From Sphingomonadaceae bacterium (GTDB lineage: Bacteria; Pseudomonadota; Alphaproteobacteria; Sphingomonadales; Sphingomonadaceae), in the NCBI GenBank assembly GCA_025359445.1, contig JANYGB010000038.1, forward strand, positions 1 through 64,000: a stretch of DNA of 64,000 bases. Reading direction: 5' to 3'. Positions 45,405 through 55,862 of the stretch are shown piece after piece; the first letter of the stretch is position 1; each line of letters opens with the position of its first letter. The position numbers were made by a program, and so were the translations under genes. Below the pieces are notes generated by a model that worked only from the letters and a program-made list of their open reading frames with translations, did no database searches and was not told the DNA's origin.

Positions 45405-47639
45405 ATGCGCAAATGGTTGCCGCGAGCCGGCTGGATGCTGCTCGTTCTGGTGTTGATAAGCGTCGCCGCGTTGGCGACATGGGAACCGTTCTTCGCCGAA
45501 CAACCCGGTCCGCCGCCGCCATTACGCAAATACACCGCTGACATTACGCGCGACGAATTCGGGGTGCCGCATATTCATGGCAAAAGCGATGCCGATGTCG
45601 CCTTCGGGGTCGCTTACGCCCACGCCGAAGACGACTTCTCGACGCTGCAGGATGTCGTGGCGATGACGCGCGGGCGCTATGGCGCGATTGCCGGGCAAGA
45701 CGGTGCAGGCGTCGATTTTGCGTATCACTGGCTGGGCGCGCGGGCGACCGCGCACAATCACTACGCCGAACTTCCCGCTGACGTGCGCCAGGTGCTCGAT
45801 GCCTATGCCAGCGGGCTGAACCGCTTTGCTGCGCAGCATCCGGGCGAGGTTAAGCTGGCGCGGCTGTTCCCGGTCAACGGCGAGGATATTGCGACTGGTT
45901 TCGCGCTGCGCCAGCCATTCTTCTTTGGGCTCGATCGCGTCCTCGGCCCGCTCGTCAAGGGCGAGCCGATGCTGCCCGAGCATGGGCCGAGCCTGACTAG
46001 CAAGCCGCTGCCCGATGCAGCGCACGGCGGCGTTGACCAGTTGGTGCCGGAACCAGCCATGCCGTTGCCGCTGCCGATGGGCGCGGTGGCCGAAAGTTCG
46101 GGTTCGAACGCCTTCGCGATTAGTCCGCAACGCAGCGGCGACGGGGTGACGCGGCTGTTTTCCAACAGCCACCAGCCCTATCGCGGCGGGGTCGCGTGGT
46201 ATGAGCTGCAGATCGACAGCGACAGCGGGTGGCATTTTGCGGGTGCAACCTTCCCCGGCTCGCCATACCCGTTTCTTGGCCACAACGAGAACCTGGGCTG
46301 GACCAACACCGTCAACCGCGCCGACTTGATCGATGTCTACAAGCTCAATCTGACCGCAGACGGCGAGCACTATGTCTGGTCGCCGCCAAAGGGCGCGTTG
46401 GAGGGCTTCATCCGAACCCCCGCTCTCACACACCGGACGGTGTGGCTGCCCGTGCGGATAGGACCCCTGGTATTGCCGGTGCCGCGCGTCATCTGGAATG
46501 CACCGAACTTCGGCCCGGTGATCAAGAACGTGAATGGTGCATTCGCCGTTCGCTACGCTGGAATCGACAATATTCAGAGTCTCGAACAATACTACCGTAT
46601 TACGAAGGCGCAGGATTTTGCCCAGTGGCAGACGGCTATGGCACTGCAAGGCGTGCCCGCGACCAATTTCATCTATGCTGACAAGGCCGGCAATATCGCC
46701 GACTGGTACAATGCTAAAATTCCCGATCGCAGGCCGGGCCCCGATTACCGCCACGTCATTGAACTGGTAGATGCCGATGCGGTCTGGGACAAGTCGATCC
46801 CGTTCGCCTCTTACCCGCACCTCATCAACCCGGCCTCAGGCTTCTTGTTCAACTCAAACAACACGCCCTTGGTCGCGGCTGGCCCGGGCAGCGAGCTTAA
46901 TCCCGCGACGATCCCGGCGATCTGGGGGGTTGAGACCGACATGACCAATCGGGCGCGCCGCGCGGTCAAACTGCTGTCGGAGCCGGGCCCGATCACCCGC
47001 GACCGGCTCCTCGCGATCAAGTTCGACACCGGTTACGAACGCGCGGGATACGTGACGTTCATGCTCGACGGCATCGCCAAGCTTGACCTGCGCGGCGATC
47101 CGCAGCTGGCCAAGGCGCAGGCTTTGCTGGCAGGGTGGGATCTTAAGGCCGACGGCAAAGGTCCAGCCGATGCGCTGGCGGTGATGGTGCTCGAAGAGGG
47201 CATGGCGGCATCCTACAACCTGCGGCCGATGCACGATCTGCGGTTCGAATTGGCCAAAGCGGCGGCACATCTGGTCAAATACTTCGGCCGGCTCGACCCG
47301 CCGCTTGGCGATGTGATCCGCATCCGCCAAGGGAAAGTCGATTTGCCCGATGACGGCGGCGGCGATACCTTGCGCGCGGCGACTTCATGGAATGTCGATC
47401 CCGACGGGCGGCTCTCGATCAAGCATGGCGACAGCTTCGTCATGCTGATCGAATGGGGCAAGGACGGGCGGGTACATTCCGAATCGATCCAGCCGTATGG
47501 CGCCGCGACCACTCGCAAGAACGACCCGCATTATGCCGATCAGGCGGCGCTGTTTGTGGCGCACAAGTTCAAGCCGGTATGGTTCACCCGAGCCGAAGTG
47601 GCTGCGCATGCGGTTCATCGAGAAACGGTGTCGAATTGA
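45405..47639 (+). CDS. Penicillin acylase family protein (Ntn hydrolase)
   Basis: 744 residues from the ATG at 45405 with AGGGAGA ahead. An N-terminal membrane segment or signal (AGWMLLVLVLISVAALATW) is followed by the alpha part (ITRDEFGVPHIHGKSDADVAFGVAYAHAEDDF), then the autoprocessing site with the beta-chain Ser234 in SSGSNAFAI, and late PFLGHNENLGWTNT and the family Asn region. Members split side-chain amides: penicillin G, N-acyl-homoserine lactones (PvdQ, QuiP types) or aculeacin. The substrate cannot be told; AHL acylase is a real possibility. Followed by an M16 peptidase gene after 49 bases. Confidence 0.9.
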   Translation: MRKWLPRAGWMLLVLVLISVAALATWEPFFAEQPGPPPPLRKYTADITRDEFGVPHIHGKSDADVAFGVAYAHAEDDFSTLQDVVAMTRGRYGAIAGQDGAGVDFAYHWLGARATAHNHYAELPADVRQVLDAYASGLNRFAAQHPGEVKLARLFPVNGEDIATGFALRQPFFFGLDRVLGPLVKGEPMLPEHGPSLTSKPLPDAAHGGVDQLVPEPAMPLPLPMGAVAESSGSNAFAISPQRSGDGVTRLFSNSHQPYRGGVAWYELQIDSDSGWHFAGATFPGSPYPFLGHNENLGWTNTVNRADLIDVYKLNLTADGEHYVWSPPKGALEGFIRTPALTHRTVWLPVRIGPLVLPVPRVIWNAPNFGPVIKNVNGAFAVRYAGIDNIQSLEQYYRITKAQDFAQWQTAMALQGVPATNFIYADKAGNIADWYNAKIPDRRPGPDYRHVIELVDADAVWDKSIPFASYPHLINPASGFLFNSNNTPLVAAGPGSELNPATIPAIWGVETDMTNRARRAVKLLSEPGPITRDRLLAIKFDTGYERAGYVTFMLDGIAKLDLRGDPQLAKAQALLAGWDLKADGKGPADALAVMVLEEGMAASYNLRPMHDLRFELAKAAAHLVKYFGRLDPPLGDVIRIRQGKVDLPDDGGGDTLRAATSWNVDPDGRLSIKHGDSFVMLIEWGKDGRVHSESIQPYGAATTRKNDPHYADQAALFVAHKFKPVWFTRAEVAAHAVHRETVSN

Positions 47640-47688
47640 GCGCCCGCCCCCGATAGTCACTGGAAATCAATTGAAGGATCACAACCGG

Positions 47689-50589
47689 ATGCGCAAATTC
47701 GCCACCGCCTCACTGCTTGCCGTCGCTCTGTCCGCCTGCGCCACCGCTCCTGCAACGCAAGTTGCTTTGGCTACGCCCGCTGTTGCGCCCCTTGCGCCAA
47801 AAGTTGTCGCTCAGCCTGCGCCGCTTAGTCAGCTCGTCCAGACAGTCGATATTCCTTATGAGCGCTTTACCCTCGGCAACGGCCTGCAAGTCATCACCCA
47901 CACCGATCGCAAAGCGCCGATCGTCGGGGTGACGATCTATTACCGGGTCGGCTCGAAGAGCGAACCCAAGGGCCGCACCGGCTTTGCCCACCTGTTCGAG
48001 CATCTGATGTTCGGCGGCAGCGAGAACGTTGCCAACTTCGATATCCCGCTCGAAGGCGCCGGATCGACCAGCACAAATGGTTCAACCTGGTATGACCGGA
48101 CCAACTATGTTGAGACCGTGCCCACCGGCGCGGTCGACCTCGCGCTGTTCATGGAAAGCGACCGGATGGGCCATCTGCTCGGCGCGGTCAGCCAGGACAA
48201 ACTCGATAAGCAGCGCGGCGTAGTCCAGAACGAAAAGCGCCAGGGCGACAACGAACCATACGGCCTCGTCGAATACGCGATCGGCGAAGGGTTGTTCCCG
48301 GTTGGCCACCCATACCGCCACGCCACCATCGGCTCAATGAGCGATCTTAATGCCGCCAGCATCAAGGATGTGCGCGGCTGGTTCACCGGCAATTATGCGC
48401 CGAACAACGTAGTCCTCGTGCTGTCGGGCGATATCGACGCGGCGACGGCCAAGCCCATGGTCGAAAAATGGTTCGGCGCGATCCCGCGCGGCCCAGAAGT
48501 GCGCAAGGTCGCCGCCGGGCCGGTCACGCTCGCCGCCGCGGTGCGCCGCGAAATGAAGGATCAAGTCCCTCAGACCAAGATCTATCGCGTCTGGTCCGGC
48601 CCTGGCACCAACGACCCTGATGCAGCGACACTGGATCTTGGCATGCGCGTATTGGGCGGCCTCGCCAGTTCGCGGCTCGACAACGATCTGGTCAAGGGCC
48701 GACAGCTCGCCACGTCGGTTTCGGCCAGCGTTCAGCAGTTCGAACAAGTCAGCTTCATCCAGATCGAGCTGGAGGTGAAGGACGGCGTTGACGTGAAGCA
48801 GGCAGAGGCCGCGCTTGACGAAGACATTGCCAAGCTAATGGCTGAAGGGCCGACTGCTGACGAAATGCAGCGCGCCGCGACCAGCGCGGTTTCGGGGCAA
48901 ATCAATAGCCTCGAACAGGTTGGCGGATTTTCCGGCAAAGGCGCGCAGCTCGCCGAAGGGCTGCTCTATTCGGGCGATCCCGGGCAATACAAAAAGGACC
49001 TGGCGCGCATCGCCAACCTGACCGCGCCTGAAGTGCAGGGAGCGCTCGGCCGCTGGCTCTCGCGCCCGGTCTATGCACTGACAGTCAGCCCCGGCGCCCG
49101 GACTGAAAAGGGCGAAGCTTTGGGCGGCTGGGGCGATGAAGCGGCCACCGCTCTGCCCCGCGCCGACACCAAGAAGGCCCCGCCCAAACTGGTCACCGGG
49201 CCCAAGCGGACTGCGCCGCCGGTCGCGCCGGTGGGTGATCTAGCGTTCCCGGCGATCGAGCGCGCCACGCTCTCGAACGGCATTCCGGTAGTGCTGGCGC
49301 GGCGTACCGCCGTGCCGACGGTTCTGGTCAACCTGAGCTTCGACGCGGGCTTTTCCGCCGATGCGCAAGACAGCCCCGGTACCCAGTCATTGATGATGGG
49401 GCTGCTCGATGAAGGCACGCAGAGCCTGAACGGAATCCAGATTGCCGAGCAGCAAGAGCGGCTTGGCGCGCGGCTCTCGGCCGCAGCCGGGCTCGACAGC
49501 TCGATGGTCCAGCTGAATGCACTTACCGCAAACCTCCAGCCATCGCTCGATTTGCTGGCCGAAGTGGTGCGCCGCCCTGCCTTCCGCACCGAAGATGTCG
49601 CGCGCGTCCGCGATCAGCAACTCGCCGATATCGCCCAATCGAATGCCAGCCCGCGTTCGCTGGCCACGCGCCTGCTAAATCCGCTCCTCTATGGGCCGAG
49701 CCACCCCTACGGACAGCCAGGTGATGGCCTCGGCGATGGCAAGTCGGTCGCCGCCCTCACCCCGGCCGCACTGCGCGAGGCACATGACAAGTGGCTGCGG
49801 CCCGACAGCATGACCATCACCGTGGTTGGTGACATTTCGATGGAGCAGCTGAGGCCCATGCTGGAGGCAAGCTTCGGCGATTGGCGCGCGCCGGCCACCG
49901 CGAAACCGGTCAAGCACCTCGATACCGCAATCCCAGCGCCAAAACCCCGCATCGTTCTGATCGACCGGCCCAATTCGCCGCAATCGGTGATCGTCGCAGG
50001 CCGGGTGCTCCCGCTCACCGGGCGCAACCAGGACCAGGAAGCGCTCAATCTGGCCAACGAAGTGCTCGGCAACGGCTTCCTCAGCCGCCTCAACATGGAC
50101 CTGCGCGAAGACAAGGGTTGGTCTTACGGTGTGCGTAGCGCGGTGGCCAGCCCCAAGGGACCGCGCACATTGGTGCTGATCGCGCCAGTCCAAGCCGATC
50201 GCACCAGCGATTCGATTGCGCTGCTGCTGGCTGACATGCAGCTGTTCCCGGCCAAACGCGGGGTCGAACCAGTCGAATTGGCCCGGGTCACCGACGGCAA
50301 CATCCGCGGCCTGCCCAACAAGTTCGAGACCAATGGCCAGGTACTCGGCGCGATCCTCTCGAACGAGCTGCTCGGGCGGCCGGACGATTACTATGCCACG
50401 CTGGCAACCCGGTATCGCGGCATCGATGCCACCGCGATAAACGCTGCGGCGGGGACTTATCTGCAACCAGCCGGCCTTGTCTTCATCGTGGTCGGCGACC
50501 GCAAGGTGGTCGAGCCGCAACTCAGAAAACTGGGCCTGCCAATCGAGATCGCGAGCCCCGTTGACAGCGCCGCGCCAACCAGCGAGTGA
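47689..50589 (+). CDS. M16-family metallopeptidase, two-domain lipoprotein
   Basis: 966 residues from the ATG at 47689. Lipobox LSAC (Cys17), then two M16 halves. The first has the inverted zinc motif HLFEH (His101, Glu104, His105) and a distant acidic partner in NEKRQGDNEPYG. The second half (about 510-960) begins LSNGIPVVLARRTAVPTVLVNLSF and has no HxxEH, as usual for the structural half. Pitrilysin-type peptidases degrade short peptides in the periplasm. Co-oriented with the acylase upstream and with a small protein downstream. Confidence 0.94.
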   Translation: MRKFATASLLAVALSACATAPATQVALATPAVAPLAPKVVAQPAPLSQLVQTVDIPYERFTLGNGLQVITHTDRKAPIVGVTIYYRVGSKSEPKGRTGFAHLFEHLMFGGSENVANFDIPLEGAGSTSTNGSTWYDRTNYVETVPTGAVDLALFMESDRMGHLLGAVSQDKLDKQRGVVQNEKRQGDNEPYGLVEYAIGEGLFPVGHPYRHATIGSMSDLNAASIKDVRGWFTGNYAPNNVVLVLSGDIDAATAKPMVEKWFGAIPRGPEVRKVAAGPVTLAAAVRREMKDQVPQTKIYRVWSGPGTNDPDAATLDLGMRVLGGLASSRLDNDLVKGRQLATSVSASVQQFEQVSFIQIELEVKDGVDVKQAEAALDEDIAKLMAEGPTADEMQRAATSAVSGQINSLEQVGGFSGKGAQLAEGLLYSGDPGQYKKDLARIANLTAPEVQGALGRWLSRPVYALTVSPGARTEKGEALGGWGDEAATALPRADTKKAPPKLVTGPKRTAPPVAPVGDLAFPAIERATLSNGIPVVLARRTAVPTVLVNLSFDAGFSADAQDSPGTQSLMMGLLDEGTQSLNGIQIAEQQERLGARLSAAAGLDSSMVQLNALTANLQPSLDLLAEVVRRPAFRTEDVARVRDQQLADIAQSNASPRSLATRLLNPLLYGPSHPYGQPGDGLGDGKSVAALTPAALREAHDKWLRPDSMTITVVGDISMEQLRPMLEASFGDWRAPATAKPVKHLDTAIPAPKPRIVLIDRPNSPQSVIVAGRVLPLTGRNQDQEALNLANEVLGNGFLSRLNMDLREDKGWSYGVRSAVASPKGPRTLVLIAPVQADRTSDSIALLLADMQLFPAKRGVEPVELARVTDGNIRGLPNKFETNGQVLGAILSNELLGRPDDYYATLATRYRGIDATAINAAAGTYLQPAGLVFIVVGDRKVVEPQLRKLGLPIEIASPVDSAAPTSE

Positions 50590-50624
50590 AGGCCACTATT
50601 TACGTCGATGTAAGGAGAGAGAGA

Positions 50625-50924
50625 ATGTCTGTAGCCGGTACTTATGAGTGCATCACCAAGACTCCGATGGGCGACCAGAAGAGCGACGTAACGATCAGCG
50701 TCGACGGCGACACCTTCACCGGCAGCAACGTCGGCGCGATGGGCTCGATGGACCTCGAGGACGGCAAGGTCGACGGCAACAAGCTGACCTGGTCGATGAA
50801 GATGACCGTGCCGATGCCGATGACGCTCGAAGGCGAAGCCACCGTCGATGGCGACACGCTAACCGGCTCGGTCAAGGCTGGCGCGTTCGGGACCTTTCCG
50901 ATGAACGGCACCCGCAAGGGGTGA
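50625..50924 (+). CDS. Small beta-rich protein, unknown function
   Basis: 99 residues from the ATG at 50625, with an AAGGAGAGA ribosome site. No signal peptide. Built of alternating short strands with Thr, Gly and Asp, e.g. GTYECITKTPMG, VDGDTFTGSNVG, VDGDTLTGSVKAGAFGTFPMNG. The unit VDGDT-TGS appears twice, suggesting an internal repeat of a beta hairpin. I do not recognise a named family. Lies 35 bases after the M16 gene and before a strong hairpin, so it is probably the last gene of that operon. Confidence 0.75.
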   Translation: MSVAGTYECITKTPMGDQKSDVTISVDGDTFTGSNVGAMGSMDLEDGKVDGNKLTWSMKMTVPMPMTLEGEATVDGDTLTGSVKAGAFGTFPMNGTRKG

Positions 50925-50941
50925 TTCTGCGCCTCAGTGCG

Positions 50942-50985
50942 ATGCAAAAAGGGCGTCGGAGCATTGCTTCGGCGCCCTTTTGCAT
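50942..50985. terminator. Bidirectional terminator, small protein / gatB
   Basis: A long hairpin whose arms are about 21 bases (ATGCAAAAAGGGCG ... CGCCCTTTTGCAT) with one bulged A and two G-U pairs. The A/T tracts on both sides let it end transcription both ways between the converging genes. Confidence 0.85.
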
Positions 50986-51001
50986 GGTTCGTATGCTCGG
51001 C

Positions 51002-52498
51002 TTAGGCGAGCTTGGCCCTGATCACTTCGTTGACCAGCCCTGGATTGCCCTTGCCCTGCATGGCCTTCATCGTCTGCCCGACGAAGAACCCGAACAGCGC
51101 TTCCTTTCCGTCCTTGTATTGCTGGACCTTGTCCGCGTTGGCGGCGAGGACGGCGTCGACGGCGGCTTCGATTGCGCCGGTGTCGCTGGTCTGGGTCAGG
51201 CCTTCGCGCGTCACGATGGCGGCGGCACCGTCTCCGCTTTCGAGCATCAGTTCGAGCACCTGTTTGGCGGCTGAACCCGAGATTGTGCCGCTAGCAACGA
51301 GCCCGAGCAGCTCCGCACCGCTGTCAGGCGTAACCGGCGACGAGGCGAGGTCGGTGCCAAGCTTGTTGAGCGCGCCAAACAGCTCGCTGGTCAGCCAATT
51401 GCTCGCCTGCTTGGCGACTTCCGCCTCACCCTTGCCAGCATTGGCGGCGGTGGCCATCACCAGCCGCTCAAACCACCGCGCGGTTTCGACGTCCGAGGTC
51501 AGCACCCGCGCGTTGTAGGCCGACAACCCCAGCGCGCCTTCGTAGCGCGCGCGCTTGGCGTCGGGCAGTTCGGGCAGGCTCGCCTCGCATTCGTCCAGAA
51601 ACGCCTGGTCGAGCTCGAGCGGAAGCAGGTCGGGATCGGGGAAATAGCGGTAATCGTGCGCGTCTTCCTTGCTGCGCATCGAACGGGTCTCGTTGCGGTC
51701 AGGATCGTAAAGCCGGGTTTCCTGTACGATCCGCCCGCCGTCCTCGATCACATCGACCTGACGGCGCGCCTCGGCTTCAACCACCGCCATCACGAAGCGC
51801 ACAGAATTGACGTTCTTGGTCTCGGTCCGCGTGCCGAATTCATCGCCGGGTTTGCGCACCGAAACATTGACGTCGGCGCGCATCGAGCCCTGGTCCATGT
51901 TGCCATCGCATGATCCGACATAGCGCAGAATCTGGCGCAACTTGGTCAGGTACGCCCCGGCCTCGGCGGGCGAGCGCATGTCAGGCCGGCTGACGATTTC
52001 CATCAATGCCACACCCGAACGGTTGAGATCGACGTAGGACATGGTCGGATGCTGATCATGCATCAGCTTGCCCGCGTCCTGCTCGACGTGGATCCGTTCG
52101 ATCCCGATGGTCTTGGTGCTGGTCTCGGGCGACTTTTCGTCAAGCACCACATCGATCTCGCCCTCACCCACGATCGGGAAGTACAGCTGGCTGATCTGGT
52201 AACCCTGCGGCAGATCGGCGTAGAAGTAGTTCTTGCGGTCGAACCGGCTCCACGAATTGATCTTGGCATTCAGCGCCATGCCGGTGCGCACCGCCTGGCG
52301 GATGCACTCGCGGTTGGGCACCGGCAGCATCCCCGGCATTGCAGCGTCGACCAGGCTGACCTGGCTGTTGGGCGCAGCCCCGAACGCCGTCGCCGCGCCC
52401 GAAAACAGCTTGGACTGCGAAGTGACCTGCGCGTGGACTTCGAGGCCGATCACGACCTCCCATTCGCCGGTTGCGCCGTAGATGCGATAGTTTTCCAT
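51002..52498 (-). CDS. gatB: Asp/Glu-tRNA amidotransferase subunit B
   Basis: 498 residues from the ATG at 52498. GatB phosphorylates the mischarged Glu-tRNA-Gln or Asp-tRNA-Asn and passes it ammonia from GatA. Signs: [12 protein letters not shown] near residue 10, [37 protein letters not shown], the [13 protein letters not shown] motif and the C-terminal YqeY-like domain ([23 protein letters not shown]). Separated from gatC-gatA by a dioxygenase gene. Confidence 0.96.
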   Translation of the reverse strand: MENYRIYGATGEWEVVIGLEVHAQVTSQSKLFSGAATAFGAAPNSQVSLVDAAMPGMLPVPNRECIRQAVRTGMALNAKINSWSRFDRKNYFYADLPQGYQISQLYFPIVGEGEIDVVLDEKSPETSTKTIGIERIHVEQDAGKLMHDQHPTMSYVDLNRSGVALMEIVSRPDMRSPAEAGAYLTKLRQILRYVGSCDGNMDQGSMRADVNVSVRKPGDEFGTRTETKNVNSVRFVMAVVEAEARRQVDVIEDGGRIVQETRLYDPDRNETRSMRSKEDAHDYRYFPDPDLLPLELDQAFLDECEASLPELPDAKRARYEGALGLSAYNARVLTSDVETARWFERLVMATAANAGKGEAEVAKQASNWLTSELFGALNKLGTDLASSPVTPDSGAELLGLVASGTISGSAAKQVLELMLESGDGAAAIVTREGLTQTSDTGAIEAAVDAVLAANADKVQQYKDGKEALFGFFVGQTMKAMQGKGNPGLVNEVIRAKLA

Positions 52499-52544
52499 AG
52501 GTTTGTCCGTTAGGGCGCATTGGGCCCTGTGAAAAGGAGGCGGT

Positions 52545-53327
52545 TTACTTGCGGTCAAACAACGCCGACCGCCCCAGCCGCACCGCCTCGTCAAGCCACG
52601 GCAGCCGCACCGCGACCACTTCCTTGAGCCTAGCAAAACGGCCGTAGAACTTGTTGCCCGAAAGCGTCAGCGGGCGTGCCAGTTCACGTGCGGCATCGTA
52701 GCCGTCGAGCCAGGCGGGTGGGGTCCAGACGAAGGCCGCCATCGGGCGCGGCGTTGCGCTGCGATTGGGCGTGCCGCGATGCCACAGGTTGGAAGGGCGG
52801 ATCAGCACATCGCCGGGGGCCAACGCGGGACGGATGGCCTGCGCGGCGCGGCCCATGCGGCGGAATTGCCAGTAAGACAGCGCGCTGCGATGGCTACCCG
52901 GCACCAGCGCGGTTGCACCGTTGCTCGCGTCAGTCGCGGTCAGACACAGATTGACGATCATGCTGCGCCGCGCGAACGCGCCGTCGATGTGGTAGTTCTG
53001 ATGGCTGCTGCCCGGCAGGTTGAGATTGCCTGCCGCTTGCGCCAAGGCCAGCGGTTCTCCCGCCAGTTGCTCCAGCAGCGCAGGAATGCCCGCCACTTCG
53101 ACCCGCGAAAGCAGTTCGCGGCCGCCCGGCCCCATGCTAAAATTGAGATGCCCGGCGAGGGTTCCTGGCAGAACCTCATGCCGCGCTGCCATCTTGGCAT
53201 ATTCATCCCGCGCGTCCTGCCCGAAGCTTTCGCAGACAGCGGGGTCGATCGCTCCGCGCAGCACAAGATAACCTTGCGCGCCGTAATCCTCCGCGCGCGG
53301 ATCGGGCTGCGGAGCGTTTACCACCAC
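52545..53327 (-). CDS. Phytanoyl-CoA dioxygenase family protein (PhyH)
   Basis: 260 residues from a GTG at 53327 (a second GTG follows). The start codons overlap the gatA stop, so translation is coupled. Fe(II)/2-oxoglutarate oxygenase fold: metal ligands His113 and Asp115 in NYHIDGAF, His183 in LWHRGTPN and the 2-oxoglutarate Arg (about residue 194). [11 protein letters not shown] and [16 protein letters not shown] are typical of PhyH-like enzymes. The substrate is unknown. Its place between gatA and gatB is odd. Confidence 0.87.
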   Translation of the reverse strand: MVVNAPQPDPRAEDYGAQGYLVLRGAIDPAVCESFGQDARDEYAKMAARHEVLPGTLAGHLNFSMGPGGRELLSRVEVAGIPALLEQLAGEPLALAQAAGNLNLPGSSHQNYHIDGAFARRSMIVNLCLTATDASNGATALVPGSHRSALSYWQFRRMGRAAQAIRPALAPGDVLIRPSNLWHRGTPNRSATPRPMAAFVWTPPAWLDGYDAARELARPLTLSGNKFYGRFARLKEVVAVRLPWLDEAVRLGRSALFDRK

Positions 53328-54805
53328 CGTTCGGGTCGGGCGACAAACCCGGCACGCGCCTCGATCGCCAGCCCGGCATTGAGCACGCCCTGCTCGTCGA
53401 ACGGACGACCGATGATCTGCAAGCCGAGCGGCAAGCCTTCGCGGTTGAGCCCTGCTGGCACCGACATCGCCGGCAGTCCGGCGAGGCTGGCGGGCACCGC
53501 GAAGACGTCGTTCAGGTACATCGCCAGTGGGTCGTCGCTTTTTTCGCCGAGCCCGAACGCGGCGGTCGGCGCGGTCGGCGCGAGGATCACGTCGCACTTG
53601 GTGAAGGCTTCGGCAAAATCACGGCTGATCAGCGTGCGGACCTTTTGCGCCTGGGTGTAATAGGCATCGTAGAACCCAGCCGAGAGCACATAGGTGCCGA
53701 TCAGGATGCGGCGTTTGACTTCGGGACCGAAGCCTGCGGCGCGGGTCGCGGCGTACATGTCCTGCAAACCAGCGCCATCGGGCAGTTCGCGTAGGCCGTA
53801 ACGCACGCCGTCATAGCGAGCAAGGTTCGATGACGCTTCGGCCGGGGCGATGATGTAATAGGCCGGCAGCGCATATTTGGTGTGCGGCAGGCTGATCTCG
53901 ACGATTTCGGCGCCAGCATCCTTGAGCCAGGCAATGCCTTGGTCCCAGCTGGCCGCGACATCGGGGTCCATGCCATCCATGCGATATTCGATCGGCACGC
54001 CGACTTTTTTGCCCCGCAGATCAGCGTTCAGCCCCGCTTCCCAACGCGGCACCGCCATGTCGAGACTTGTCGCATCCTTCGGATCGAACCCGGCCATCGC
54101 TTCGAGCATGATCGCGCAATCGCCCACATCGCGCGCCATTGGCCCGGCCTGATCGAGTGAAGAGGCGAAGGCGACGATGCCCCACCGGCTGCAGCGGCCG
54201 TAAGTCGGCTTGATCCCGGAAATGCCGGTGAAGGCCGCGGGCTGGCGGATCGAACCGCCAGTGTCAGTGCCGGTTGCGGCAGGTGCGAGCCGGGCCGAGA
54301 CTGCCGTTGAACTGCCGCCCGACGATCCGCCCGGAGCCATCGCAGCATTGCCACCATCCTTGCGCCGCCACGGCGAAATCACATTGCCGAAATAGCTGGT
54401 CTCGTTGGATGAGCCCATCGCAAATTGATCAAGGTTTAGCTTGCCCAGCATCCCCGCGCCCGCATCCCACAACTTTTGCGAAACAGCGCTTTCGTATTCG
54501 GGAATGAACCCTTCGAGCATGTGGCTCGCAGCGGTGGTCTGGACGCCCTTGGTGGCGAACAGATCCTTCATCCCGATCGGAACCCCTCCCATTAGCCCCA
54601 GCGCTTCACCCTTGATGCGGCGCGCATCGGTGGATTTAGCGGCGGCGATAGCCAATTCGGGCGTGGTCACGATAAAGGCATTGAGCGCACCGGCGGCGGC
54701 GACGTTGGCATTAAATGCCTCGGCCACTTCGAGCGCTGAGAAGGTGCCCTGGGCCACTCCGTCGCGGATCGCGGCGACGCCCAGATCGGTCAAGTCCGCC
54801 ATCAT
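53318..54805 (-). CDS. gatA: Asp/Glu-tRNA amidotransferase subunit A
   Basis: 495 residues. Glutaminase of GatCAB that frees ammonia for tRNA amidation. Amidase signature: Lys in [10 protein letters not shown], the Gly/Ser stretch [15 protein letters not shown], and the cis-Ser/Ser in [15 protein letters not shown], giving the Ser-Ser-Lys triad. Starts at the ATG at 54805, overlapping gatC by 4 bases (54802 also possible). Confidence 0.96.
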   Translation of the reverse strand: MMADLTDLGVAAIRDGVAQGTFSALEVAEAFNANVAAAGALNAFIVTTPELAIAAAKSTDARRIKGEALGLMGGVPIGMKDLFATKGVQTTAASHMLEGFIPEYESAVSQKLWDAGAGMLGKLNLDQFAMGSSNETSYFGNVISPWRRKDGGNAAMAPGGSSGGSSTAVSARLAPAATGTDTGGSIRQPAAFTGISGIKPTYGRCSRWGIVAFASSLDQAGPMARDVGDCAIMLEAMAGFDPKDATSLDMAVPRWEAGLNADLRGKKVGVPIEYRMDGMDPDVAASWDQGIAWLKDAGAEIVEISLPHTKYALPAYYIIAPAEASSNLARYDGVRYGLRELPDGAGLQDMYAATRAAGFGPEVKRRILIGTYVLSAGFYDAYYTQAQKVRTLISRDFAEAFTKCDVILAPTAPTAAFGLGEKSDDPLAMYLNDVFAVPASLAGLPAMSVPAGLNREGLPLGLQIIGRPFDEQGVLNAGLAIEARAGFVARPERWW

Positions 54806-55104
54806 TCGATCACCTTGGGCACGCCGTAGAACCCGTCCAATGCGGCGGGGGCATTGGCCAGTACCGCATCGCGCTTGCCGCCGCCGGTCAGCGGATCGGG
54901 ATCGATCACGTCGGCGCGCAACCGCAAATGGTTCTCGATCACCGCGGTCATCGGCTCGACCCCGCTGACGTCAACTTCGGCCAACTGCTCGACCCAGGCG
55001 AGAATTCCGTTGAGTTCGGGAACCATTGCCCCGAGCTCGGCCTCGCTCACCTTGATGCGGGCCAGCGCGGCGATTTTGGCCACGGTGGCGGTATCAACCG
55101 ACAT
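54802..55104 (-). CDS. gatC: Asp/Glu-tRNA amidotransferase subunit C
   Basis: 100 residues. Small belt subunit that holds GatA and GatB together. Motifs: [17 protein letters not shown], the [22 protein letters not shown] segment and the late [24 protein letters not shown]. Overlaps gatA by 4 bases. Confidence 0.95.
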   Translation of the reverse strand: MSVDTATVAKIAALARIKVSEAELGAMVPELNGILAWVEQLAEVDVSGVEPMTAVIENHLRLRADVIDPDPLTGGGKRDAVLANAPAALDGFYGVPKVIE

Positions 55105-55128
55105 TGCGTTGTATCACCTTAAGTTGAG

Positions 55129-55752
55129 TTACTTCTTTTTTGGCTCAGGCGGCGTTTCGCTCGATGGTTTGCCCGGCTGACTTGCGCCAGCGGCACCCTC
55201 GGCACCCGCACCCGGCGTCTGCTGCAACATCGCCTGCGCCTGCTGCGCCCGCTGCTGAGCTTCAGCGCGCGGCATTATGCCCATGACTTCAATTTCAAAG
55301 TCCAGGTCACTGTTGGCGGGGATATCGATTTCTCCGGTCTGGGGATTGCGCTTATCCTCTGCCCCGTATGCTTTCGCAGCAGGAATATGGAGCCGATATT
55401 TGCCGCCTTGCTGTACTTTCGACAGGCCTTCAGCAAATCCAGGGATCGTCCCATCAAGTTGGAACGGCACACCGTCGGGCAGGATACCCGGGATGGGAAA
55501 TACGGGCTCGTTAGGCGAGCGATCAAACTCCTTGCCGTTGGCCAGTTTGCCAACGTATTTGACGAAAACCAGATCGTCCTTGGTTGGGGTCCTGCCGCTG
55601 CCTGCGCGAACGGTTGTAACATCGACGCTTTTGGGCAGGCTGGCCCAGACCAGACCGGCTGAGCACAGGGCCACAAACAGCACCCCCAGCCACAACTTGG
55701 TCAGCACACCTTTGGCGACGGGCTGCAATGGTACGCGGGTAATCTCGGTCAT
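55129..55752 (-). CDS. FKBP-type peptidyl-prolyl cis-trans isomerase, membrane-anchored
   Basis: 207 residues from the ATG at 55752. One N-terminal membrane helix (about 18-36), then an FKBP domain (about 55-160): VFVKYVGKLANGKEFDRSPNEPVFPIPG, FAEGLSKVQQGGKYRLHIPAAKAYG and the IPANSDLDFEIEVM closing strand. A Gln/Ala/Pro-rich tail ends in KKK. Speeds prolyl isomerisation on exported proteins, probably on the periplasmic side. Lies 24 bases ahead of gatC on the same strand. Confidence 0.92.
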   Translation of the reverse strand: MTEITRVPLQPVAKGVLTKLWLGVLFVALCSAGLVWASLPKSVDVTTVRAGSGRTPTKDDLVFVKYVGKLANGKEFDRSPNEPVFPIPGILPDGVPFQLDGTIPGFAEGLSKVQQGGKYRLHIPAAKAYGAEDKRNPQTGEIDIPANSDLDFEIEVMGIMPRAEAQQRAQQAQAMLQQTPGAGAEGAAGASQPGKPSSETPPEPKKK

Positions 55753-55796
55753 GGGGGTATCCCTGTCTGGTCGATGTAGCTTGCGGCCAAGAATGC

Positions 55797-55823
55797 AAAA
55801 GGGCGCGGAATTGACCGCGCCCT
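55797..55823 (-). terminator. Rho-independent terminator of rpsU
   Basis: Stem AGGGCGCGG (55800-55808) with 55815-55823 and loop AATTGA. Read on the minus strand it ends in TTTT. It separates rpsU from the FKBP gene. Confidence 0.8.
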
Positions 55824-55862
55824 CATGGCCTAACACGCGCCGCCGTTCAAGCGGCGTTAGAC

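Noticed and set aside
45522..46820. Minus-strand open frame of 432 codons over the acylase gene
   Set aside because: Antisense shadow of a strongly conserved enzyme.
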